Positions 1-5,210 of a DNA stretch of 6,014 nucleotides are shown here, one piece after another. The stretch is from Planctomycetota bacterium (GTDB lineage Bacteria; Planctomycetota; Planctomycetia; Gemmatales; Gemmataceae), in the NCBI GenBank assembly GCA_018970845.1, contig JAGWVO010000238.1, forward strand, positions 1-6,014. The letters are read 5' to 3'. The notes below the pieces were generated by a model, which did not search any database, was not told the origin of the DNA, and saw nothing but the letters and a program-made list of their open reading frames with translations. The position numbers and the translations under genes were made by a program. The stretch's first letter is position 1; each line of letters begins with the position of its first letter.

Positions 1-1200
1 GTCGATCGGGTGATCGTTCCGGGACTTTGTGCCGGGCAAGCCCAGGAATTGACGGAGGCCTGGGGCATCCCGGTTGAAAAAGGCCCGCGGGATCTTCTCG
101 ACCTCCCATCCCACTTCCGCAGGCCCGGTCTGGAGCCAAACCTGGACCAGCATTCGATCGATATCATCGCCGAAATCAACCACGCTCCCAAGTTGGAAAC
201 CAGCCAGATCATCGGGCAAGCCAAGGTGTGGGCAGCCCAGGGCGCGGACATGATCGACCTGGGTTGCCTCCCGGGAATCCGATGGTCCAATGTCGCGGAT
301 GCCGTTCGGGCCTTGCGGGAAGAGGGTCTTCGGGTCTCGGTTGACACCTTCGATCCTGGGGAAGCCGCGGATGCGGCAAAAGCGGGCGCCGAATTGGTGC
401 TCAGCGTCAACCGATCGAACCGCTCACACTCTCCAGACTGGGGGGTGGAGGTGGTGGCCATCCCCGACCAGCCATCCGACATCGGGTCATTGGAGGAAAC
501 CGTCGAATGGCTCGCCGCGAGGGGTGTGCCGTTTCGAGCCGACCCGATTCTCGAACCTGTGGGCCACGGCTTCGGGGCCAGCCTCCTACGCTATGCCCGA
601 TTCCGGCAAACCCATCCGAATGTCCCCATGATGATGGGAACAGGCAACATCACGGAATTGACGGAGTCGGATTCCGCCGGAATCAACCTTCTCCTGGCAT
701 CACTTTGCCAGGAATGGGAAATCGGCAGCGTCCTGACAACCGAGGTGATTGGTTGGTGCCGCGGTTGTGTCAGGGAACTCGACCTCGCGCGACGCATGGC
801 TCACCTGGCCTTGAGGGAGCGCCGGTTGCCGCGCCAACTCGGGGCCGGGCTGGTGATGCTGAGGGATCCCAGGCCAGCCTCCCGGGGCCCGGAATTCCTC
901 GACCAGTTGGCGGCAGGCATCAAGGACTCCAATTACCGCATTTTCGCGGACGATGGTTTGATCCACCTCATGAACTGCAAAACCCGGCTCTCGGGCGAGG
1001 ATCCTTTTGAACTGTTCGGGCAACTCCTGAAAACCGAGGAACTCGACCCCGGACACGCTTTCTATCTCGGATATGAGATGTGCAAGGCCCTGACGGCGAT
1101 AACCCTGGGCAAAAACTACACCCAGGATCAGGCCCTCCGCTGGGGATTGCTCACCAGGCCTGAGAAAAACCACCGGAATCCCGGGGCAAGGGAACCATGA
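1..1200 (+). CDS. Dihydropteroate synthase-like protein (DUF6513/TIGR00284 type), 5'-truncated by the window edge
   Basis: This reads as a DHPS-related TIM-barrel protein of the type found in archaea and planctomycetes, where it is linked to methanopterin/H4MPT cofactors rather than ordinary folate. Its exact reaction in bacteria is unsettled. The frame is open from base 1 (Val-Asp-Arg), so the GTG at 10 is only the first start-like codon and the true start lies upstream. Counting from that GTG, an N-terminal segment with PGLCAGQ and GPRDLLDLP (res 4-33) precedes the barrel. Barrel landmarks are IIAEINHAPKL (52-62), GADMIDLGC (78-86; the DHPS 'GADIIDIG' strand), VSVDTFDPG (109-117; 'SIDT'), VLSVNRSN (130-137) and GTGNITELTESDSAG (210-224). 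A conserved tail follows: IFADDGLIHLMN (311-322) and FYLGYEMCKALTAITLGKNYTQDQALRWG (361-389). Its stop overlaps the pabB start (ATGA). The family call is firm. The H4MPT role is inferred from family knowledge, and a folate DHPS role is less likely given these motifs. Confidence 0.85.
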   Translation, partial: VDRVIVPGLCAGQAQELTEAWGIPVEKGPRDLLDLPSHFRRPGLEPNLDQHSIDIIAEINHAPKLETSQIIGQAKVWAAQGADMIDLGCLPGIRWSNVADAVRALREEGLRVSVDTFDPGEAADAAKAGAELVLSVNRSNRSHSPDWGVEVVAIPDQPSDIGSLEETVEWLAARGVPFRADPILEPVGHGFGASLLRYARFRQTHPNVPMMMGTGNITELTESDSAGINLLLASLCQEWEIGSVLTTEVIGWCRGCVRELDLARRMAHLALRERRLPRQLGAGLVMLRDPRPASRGPEFLDQLAAGIKDSNYRIFADDGLIHLMNCKTRLSGEDPFELFGQLLKTEELDPGHAFYLGYEMCKALTAITLGKNYTQDQALRWGLLTRPEKNHRNPGAREP

Positions 1201-2612
1201 CGCCTTCCCCGGCATACCGTGAATTGCCCGGCGTCAACGATCCCATTCGGGTGCTTGAACGCCTTCGGCATCTTCCGCTCAGCCTTGCCCTGCTGAGCCA
1301 GGGACCCATCGGACCTCGCTCCCGTTTTTCCTATGTGATGGCCGACCCCGTCGAGTCCGTCATCTGGCGGCATGGTGATTCTGGAGGCGATCCGCTGATG
1401 AAACTGTCGGGCGCGGCAAGTTCCCAACCCGCCCGTACCGGAGAATTGCCGCCGTTTCAGGGAGGTTGGGCTGGCCTCGTCGGCTATGGATACGGCCGCG
1501 CCCTGGAGGAACTTCCCAGCCCGGCCTTTGATGAATTCAAGGCGCCCGACATCATCATGGGGAACTATCGTTGCATCGCGGCGTTTGATCGGCTTTCCGA
1601 AAAATGCTGGCTTGTTGCCAGCCATGAAACACCGGGCGATTCAGCCGAGGCCATCGACAGGTTCGCCGCTTGCATTGAGGGCGCGCCAGCCAAGCGCCCG
1701 CCCGCGGTTCCCATCAAGAGGATCACCCCGTCCATCCTTGAAAAAGTTCAAGGGAAAGACAGGATTCTGAGCCATTTCAGTCGCGAAAGGTACGAAAAGG
1801 CTGTCGCCCGCGCCATTGAGTATGTCAGGGCTGGCGACTGTTTTCAGGTGAACCTCGCCCAGCGGCTTTTCCACAGGGACACGGGTGACCCGCTGGAACT
1901 TCTCAAGTCGATGGCCATCGTGAACCCGGCCCCCTTCGCGGCATGGCTTGATTGGGGTGAAGGGCAGTTGGTGAGCGCCTCTCCGGAAAGATTCCTTCGG
2001 GTCGAGAACGGAATGGTGGAGACCCGGCCGATCAAGGGCACCAGGCCAAGGTCGGAGGACGCGGATACCGACTCGGCCGTCGCGAGGGAACTGCTATCCA
2101 ATCCCAAGGACAGGGCCGAGAACATCATGATCGTCGACCTGCTGCGCAATGACATCGGCAAGGCATGTGCCTACGGATCCGTGAAGGTGCCGAGGCTGTG
2201 CGAACTCGAATCGTATCCCACGGTTCACCACATGGTCTCCCAAGTGACCGGCCGGCTCGCCGATGGAAGGAATGCCATCAACCTGCTTCGCGGATGTTTT
2301 CCGGGCGGATCGGTCACGGGCGCGCCCAAGGTGCGCAGCATGGAAATCATCAACGAGTTGGAGGAAACGGCCCGGGGCGCGTATTGCGGAACCATGTTCT
2401 GGGTCGGCGACGATGGCGGTTTCGACAGCAGCATCCTCATCCGGACCGTCACGCGCGCGGGAGGCTGGCTTACCTTTCCCGTGGGCGGGGGAATCGTGGC
2501 GGATTCATCTCCCTCCAACGAATACGATGAAACCATGCACAAGGCTGCGGGAATCCTACGCGGAATCGGGCATTGCCTCTCGCGGACGGGAGGGATTGAT
2601 GATGGCCGATAA
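1197..2612 (+). CDS. pabB: Aminodeoxychorismate synthase component I (PabB)
   Basis: A 471-residue chorismate-utilising enzyme that converts chorismate plus ammonia to 4-amino-4-deoxychorismate, the precursor of p-aminobenzoate. It acts in the cytoplasm, normally with the glutamine amidotransferase PabA. The N-terminal domain contains FQGGWAGLVGYGYGRALEELP (res 87-107). The catalytic domain has FQVNLAQR (216-223), SPERF (262-266), PIKGTRPR (278-285), DRAENIMIVDLLRND (305-319), FPGGSVTGAPK (368-378) and FPVGGGIVADSSPSNEYDET (427-446). The Lys at 280 in PIKGT is characteristic of PabB; anthranilate synthase TrpE usually has Ala there (PIAGT). This decides the call over TrpE. The ATG at 1197 overlaps the previous stop by 4 nt (ATGA), so translation is probably coupled; the SD-like AAGGGA (1188-1193) is weak and close. 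No amidotransferase domain is fused, and neither pabA nor pabC is in the window. The gene ends inside the start of xseA. Confidence 0.93.
   Translation: MTPSPAYRELPGVNDPIRVLERLRHLPLSLALLSQGPIGPRSRFSYVMADPVESVIWRHGDSGGDPLMKLSGAASSQPARTGELPPFQGGWAGLVGYGYGRALEELPSPAFDEFKAPDIIMGNYRCIAAFDRLSEKCWLVASHETPGDSAEAIDRFAACIEGAPAKRPPAVPIKRITPSILEKVQGKDRILSHFSRERYEKAVARAIEYVRAGDCFQVNLAQRLFHRDTGDPLELLKSMAIVNPAPFAAWLDWGEGQLVSASPERFLRVENGMVETRPIKGTRPRSEDADTDSAVARELLSNPKDRAENIMIVDLLRNDIGKACAYGSVKVPRLCELESYPTVHHMVSQVTGRLADGRNAINLLRGCFPGGSVTGAPKVRSMEIINELEETARGAYCGTMFWVGDDGGFDSSILIRTVTRAGGWLTFPVGGGIVADSSPSNEYDETMHKAAGILRGIGHCLSRTGGIDDGR
2589..2593 (+). promoter_or_regulatory. Ribosome binding site of xseA
   Basis: A GGAGG core lies inside the last codons of pabB. 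It is 5 nt from the ATG at 2599 and 8 nt from the tandem ATG at 2602. It supports starting xseA at this double ATG and not at the far upstream in-frame ATG at 2263, which lies deep inside pabB. Confidence 0.7.
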
Positions 2613-3828
2613 TTCCTCTCCGTTGCAGGTCGGCCAGTTGTGCGCCGATATCAAGGCCCGGCTCGAGAAGAATTTCCCCAGGGTGCCGGTGATTGGCGAA
2701 GTCATCAATTTCTCGAAACCTTCAAGCGGTCACCTCTATTTCACACTCAGGGACTGCTCCGGCGTTGAAGCCTTGCTCTCGGCGGTGATGTACCGGAGCG
2801 ACGCGGCCAAGCTTCGGTTCGCCCCGGCGAACGGACAACGCCTTGTCGCCACGGGGAACCTGACCATCTACACCCAACAGGGCCGATTCCAATTGGTGGT
2901 GAAGGCGCTTGAGCCTGTCGGGATCGGCGTACGCGAACTGGCCCTCAAGCAATTGGAGGAAAAACTGCGTGCCGAGGGAATCTTTGATCCGACCCGCAAG
3001 CGTCCCCTGCCGCACTTTCCCGAACGCATCGGCATCGTCACAAGCGGAACGGGTTCCGCGATACGCGACATCCTTGAAAAGCTCAGGGAACGATGGCCAT
3101 TCGCCGAAGTGCTGGTTTTCCCCGTGCCTGTCCAGGGGGAAAGGGCTCCGGCCGCCATCGTTTCCGCCCTGAAATGGATCAACGGGCTTGTGATTTCAGG
3201 TGAACAGGCTCCCGATGTGCTCATCGTCGGAAGGGGTGGTGGTGGCAGCGAGGACCTTGATGCCTTCAATGACGAGGCTGTCATCAGGGCGGTCGCCGAT
3301 TCCGCCGTGCCGGTCATCAGCGGGGTCGGCCACGAGGACGACAGAACATTGTGCGACCTTGCCGCGGATGTTCGGGCGCTCACCCCAACCGACGCCGCGA
3401 TCAAGGCAACGCCTTCAAGAATCGACCTTCTGTCCTTCATCGCCGATTCCCGCGTCAGGTTTGAAAAGGCCATCAGGCAGCAACTGTCGGATGCGTTCGA
3501 TGACCTCGGGCATGCCCGGTCCCGCATGCGGCCCGATGTGCTGTCGATGCGACTCGACTCCCTTCGGCGGCGCGCGACAGCGGCAAGCGACCGGCTGCGA
3601 AGCTCGATTGCCGGCAAGATGGAAAAAATGCACATGACCCTGCGGGCGCTCGCCTCGCGACTCGATGCCGTCAGTCCCTTGCAGGTGCTCGCCCGCGGAT
3701 ATAGCCTGACCAAGGTTTTGAATGAATCCGGCGAGGGAAAACTCGTGTTCGATGCCGCGCAGGTCAAGGCGGGCCAGCAACTCGAGACGACCGTGGCTCG
3801 CGGCACCATCAGGAGCGTGGTGGCCTGA
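2599..3828 (+). CDS. xseA: Exodeoxyribonuclease VII large subunit (XseA)
   Basis: The catalytic subunit of exonuclease VII, which degrades single-stranded DNA from either end to oligonucleotides and works with XseB in the cytoplasm in DNA repair. From the ATG at 2599 it is 409 residues, slightly shorter than many homologues (about 400-460). An N-terminal OB-fold (about res 7-105) includes VIGEVINFSKPSSGHLYFTLRD. The nuclease domain follows from about 125: RIGIVTSGTGSAIRDIL (Asp157), VGRGGGGSEDLDAFNDE (210-226, Arg212) and SGVGHEDDRTLCDLAADVRALTPTDAA (His245, Asp248). A helical, coiled-coil-like region runs from about 270 to 350, then the family tail SPLQVLARGYSL (359-370). The start is an ATGATG pair (2599 or 2602), both served by one SD; I chose the longer form. 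It overlaps pabB by 14 nt and precedes xseB by 29 nt. The usual HETD reads HEDD here, while the flanking His and Asp are kept, so activity is expected. Confidence 0.96.
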   Translation: MMADNSSPLQVGQLCADIKARLEKNFPRVPVIGEVINFSKPSSGHLYFTLRDCSGVEALLSAVMYRSDAAKLRFAPANGQRLVATGNLTIYTQQGRFQLVVKALEPVGIGVRELALKQLEEKLRAEGIFDPTRKRPLPHFPERIGIVTSGTGSAIRDILEKLRERWPFAEVLVFPVPVQGERAPAAIVSALKWINGLVISGEQAPDVLIVGRGGGGSEDLDAFNDEAVIRAVADSAVPVISGVGHEDDRTLCDLAADVRALTPTDAAIKATPSRIDLLSFIADSRVRFEKAIRQQLSDAFDDLGHARSRMRPDVLSMRLDSLRRRATAASDRLRSSIAGKMEKMHMTLRALASRLDAVSPLQVLARGYSLTKVLNESGEGKLVFDAAQVKAGQQLETTVARGTIRSVVA

Positions 3829-3857
3829 AGTTCGATTGATATCAAACGGGATCCACC

Positions 3858-4121
3858 ATGAGTGAAAACAACCCGCAAAACCCGGAACCCGTCAGGATCG
3901 AGGATGACCTTGAGCGCCTCGAGTCCCTTGTCAGGGAGCTGGAGAACGGCAAGGACGGGCTCGAACGGTCGCTGGCCTTGTTCGAGGAGGGCGTGAAGCT
4001 GGCAGGCCGGTGCCAGCGACGGCTGGAGTCCTTCGACCAGCGAATCCTTGAAGTCGTCAGGGGAGCCGACGGGGAAGCCTCACTGGTGCCTTTCGCCCAT
4101 GACCCGACACATCCATCCTGA
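3858..4121 (+). CDS. xseB: Exodeoxyribonuclease VII small subunit (XseB)
   Basis: An 87-residue accessory subunit of exonuclease VII; several copies bind the helical region of one XseA. The core RIEDDLERLESLVRELENGKDGLERSLALFEEGVKLAGRCQRRLESFDQRILEVV (about res 13-67) is the typical two-helix XseB fold: heavily charged, with the LExLExGxxxLExSLxLFEEGxxLxxxC pattern. The first 12 residues and the last 20 are low-complexity and unlike the core. Length is normal for the family (about 70-90). The ATG at 3858 is the only reasonable start. The upstream sequence CGGGATCCACC gives only a weak SD, so expression may depend on the 29-nt distance from the xseA stop in one transcript. A hairpin follows the stop directly. 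Confidence 0.95.
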   Translation: MSENNPQNPEPVRIEDDLERLESLVRELENGKDGLERSLALFEEGVKLAGRCQRRLESFDQRILEVVRGADGEASLVPFAHDPTHPS

Positions 4122-4142
4122 TTCGGGCGTGGTCCGCCCGGA
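4122..4142 (+). other. GC-rich hairpin directly after the xseB stop
   Basis: The arms are CGGGCG (4124-4129) and CGCCCG (4135-4140), a perfect 6-bp match with a 5-nt loop (TGGTC). The stem extends outward by a T-G wobble (4123/4141) and a T-A pair (4122/4142). It begins on the base after the xseB TGA. No run of T follows (AGCCGTTTCAGCC), so it is not a standard Rho-independent terminator. It could be an mRNA-stability or partial attenuation element between xseB and ispA. The structure is seen in sequence; the function is inferred. Confidence 0.35.
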
Positions 4143-4179
4143 AGCCGTTTCAGCCAACCCAGCCAAGGGTTTCCAATTC

Positions 4180-5100
4180 ATGCCCGCGCCTGACGAGATC
4201 AAGCCGCTCATTGAAAAGGCGCTTGATAGCCTCCTCGCGCCTTCCGTTGGCTGTCCCGGCGCGCTTCTCGAGGCGATGCGCTATTCGGTGTTGGCCCCTG
4301 GCAAGCGAACGCGACCAACCCTCGCCCTTCTGGCCGCCAGGTCCGTGGCGACACGGGTTGGATTGCACGCCCCCGCCTTCGACCCGATTCCCGCCGCCTG
4401 CGCGGTTGAAATGGTGCATGTGTATTCGCTGGTGCATGACGATTTGCCGGCGATGGATGACGACGACATGCGGAGAGGCCAACCGACCTGCCACAAGAAA
4501 TACGGCGAGGCCATGGCCATTTTGGCGGGAGATGCCTTGCTGACCCTGGCCTTTGAGACCCTGGCTCGTCATTATCCCGGCCCCCTCGCGGGACACTGCT
4601 GTCTGGAATTGGCCAAGGCCGCCGGCCCCTGCGGAATGGTCGGCGGGCAGGTCGCCGATCTGGCCGCGGAAGGCCGCATCAACGATGCGGAAGCCCCGAC
4701 GACCCTAGAGGGGCTCGAAAGCCTCCACAGAAGAAAAACAGGCCAGTTGATCGTCGCTTCATTGCGAATAGGTGCCTTGGCGGGGTCAGGAAAACCGGAT
4801 CAACCGGAAACTCTTGCCTGTCTTGCCGACCTAACCAAGTTTGGTGAATCCCTTGGCCTCGCTTTTCAGATCGTCGATGACCTTCTGGATGTTTCTGGAA
4901 GCCTTGAAAAAACTGGCAAAATGGTCGGAAAAGATGCGGCGCGTGGGAAGCTCACCTATCCCGGATTGCTGGGGGAAAAAGAAAGCCGCGGGCGCGCCAA
5001 TCGGCTCAGTCATGAGGCCGTTTCGCTGATGAAAGCCTGGAATGGGGCGGGCGACTCGCTCATTGATATGGCCCAAAGATTGCTGGATCGGGAAACCTGA
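4180..5100 (+). CDS. ispA: Polyprenyl diphosphate synthase, probably (2E,6E)-farnesyl diphosphate synthase (IspA)
   Basis: A trans-isoprenyl diphosphate synthase that condenses isopentenyl diphosphate with allylic diphosphates in the cytoplasm, supplying farnesyl diphosphate for quinone, undecaprenyl, carotenoid or sterol/hopanoid routes. The 306 residues match E. coli IspA (about 299). Visible motifs are GKRTRP (41-46), the first Asp-rich motif in HDDLPAMDDDDMRRG (86-100), GGQVADLAAEG (155-165), RRKTGQLI (184-191), and the second motif in LAFQIVDDLLD (227-237). GKDAARGKLTYPGLLG (250-265) follows. Tyr82, five residues before Asp87, and the DDLPAMD spacing match bacterial C15 synthases; GGPP synthases often have a smaller or Met residue there. 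The reading frame is open further upstream (ATG at 4048, 4099), but the ATG at 4180 aligns with the family N-terminus and has a weak AAGGG 10 nt upstream. The 4099 start would overlap xseB by 23 nt. C20 specificity cannot be excluded from sequence. Confidence 0.92.
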   Translation: MPAPDEIKPLIEKALDSLLAPSVGCPGALLEAMRYSVLAPGKRTRPTLALLAARSVATRVGLHAPAFDPIPAACAVEMVHVYSLVHDDLPAMDDDDMRRGQPTCHKKYGEAMAILAGDALLTLAFETLARHYPGPLAGHCCLELAKAAGPCGMVGGQVADLAAEGRINDAEAPTTLEGLESLHRRKTGQLIVASLRIGALAGSGKPDQPETLACLADLTKFGESLGLAFQIVDDLLDVSGSLEKTGKMVGKDAARGKLTYPGLLGEKESRGRANRLSHEAVSLMKAWNGAGDSLIDMAQRLLDRET

Positions 5101-5150
5101 TGGCAGCGGCTCGCATCTTCCCTACAATTATTTGGATAATTGGTGGATGA
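5100..5150 (+). CDS. Possible leader peptide frame between ispA and dxs (speculative)
   Basis: An ATG shares its A with the ispA stop (TGATG) and opens a 15-codon frame, MAARIFPTIIWIIGG, ending at TGA 5148-5150. TGATG overlaps are common termination-reinitiation sites. The frame covers the whole left arm of the inverted repeat at 5134-5146 and ends 2 nt beyond it, so ribosome passage would prevent the stem from forming. Five of 15 codons are Ile. There is no clear SD, only GGGAAA at 5090-5095. A short frame of this length is easily found by chance, so its value depends on conservation in relatives. It shares its first seven bases (ATGGCAG) with the dxs start. Confidence 0.2.
   Translation: MAAARIFPTIIWIIGG
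5125..5142 (+). repeat. AT-rich perfect hairpin in the ispA-dxs spacer
   Basis: CAATTAT (5125-5131) and ATAATTG (5136-5142) are exact inverted copies around a TTGG loop. The segment is AT-rich in an otherwise GC-rich window. Its right arm is part of the left arm of the larger 5134-5186 stem, so the two structures exclude each other. As DNA it could be a small operator; as RNA it is a weak alternative hairpin. Confidence 0.4.
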
Positions 5151-5186
5151 TTCCCGGCAGGGATGCGGGCGGGCCACCAGTTATCC
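5134..5186 (+). promoter_or_regulatory. 13-bp inverted repeat / stem-loop in the dxs leader
   Basis: GGATAATTGGTGG (5134-5146) pairs with CCACCAGTTATCC (5174-5186). Twelve of 13 positions are Watson-Crick and the other is a T-G wobble (5140/5180). The 27-nt interior can itself form a small hairpin, TCCC (5152-5155) with GGGA (5160-5163). The stem ends 9 nt before the dxs SD. No T-run follows, so a simple terminator is unlikely. It may be a translation- or stability-control element, a target for an RNA- or DNA-binding regulator, or a processing site separating ispA from dxs. It does not match a riboswitch class that I recognise. The pairing is directly visible; the role is inferred. Confidence 0.5.
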
Positions 5187-5195
5187 GGCGCTCAC

Positions 5196-5200
5196 GGAGG
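5196..5200 (+). promoter_or_regulatory. Ribosome binding site of dxs
   Basis: A GGAGG core lies 10 nt before the ATG at 5211. It is the strongest SD in the right half of the window, at the outer edge of normal spacing. It fixes the dxs start and lies just downstream of the 5134-5186 stem. Confidence 0.7.
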
Positions 5201-5210
5201 TTGCCAATCC

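Noticed and set aside
10..12. GTG at 10 as the real start of the DHPS-like gene
   Set aside because: The frame is open to base 1 and the protein begins in mid-domain at VIVPGLC, so the start lies upstream of the window.
2263..2598. N-terminal extension of xseA to an in-frame ATG at 2263
   Set aside because: This stretch is fully inside the conserved catalytic end of pabB. The extension has no XseA similarity, and a good SD precedes the 2599/2602 ATG pair.
3836..3845. Perfect palindrome TTGATATCAA between xseA and xseB
   Set aside because: A 10-base palindrome is expected several times by chance in 6 kb. It does not extend and has no second copy or nearby promoter signal.
2868..3878. A 336-codon open frame on the - strand opposite xseA
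   Set aside because: It is a mirror of xseA in GC-rich DNA. Its protein is Ser/Arg-rich without recognisable motifs, and the + strand frame has clear XseA domains throughout.
4048..4179. Upstream ispA starts at 4048 or 4099
   Set aside because: They overlap xseB and add residues with no family similarity. The ATG at 4180 gives a length and N-terminus that match IspA.
5123..5140. Promoter -10 candidates TACAAT (5123-5128) and GATAAT (5135-5140) before dxs
   Set aside because: No acceptable -35 lies at 16-18 nt upstream of either, and both fall inside the AT-rich inverted repeat, which explains their composition. A weak internal promoter is possible but not supported.
5174..5195. Rho-independent terminator formed by the 5134-5186 stem
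   Set aside because: The sequence after the stem is GGCGCTCAC, with no T-run, and the dxs SD follows at once.
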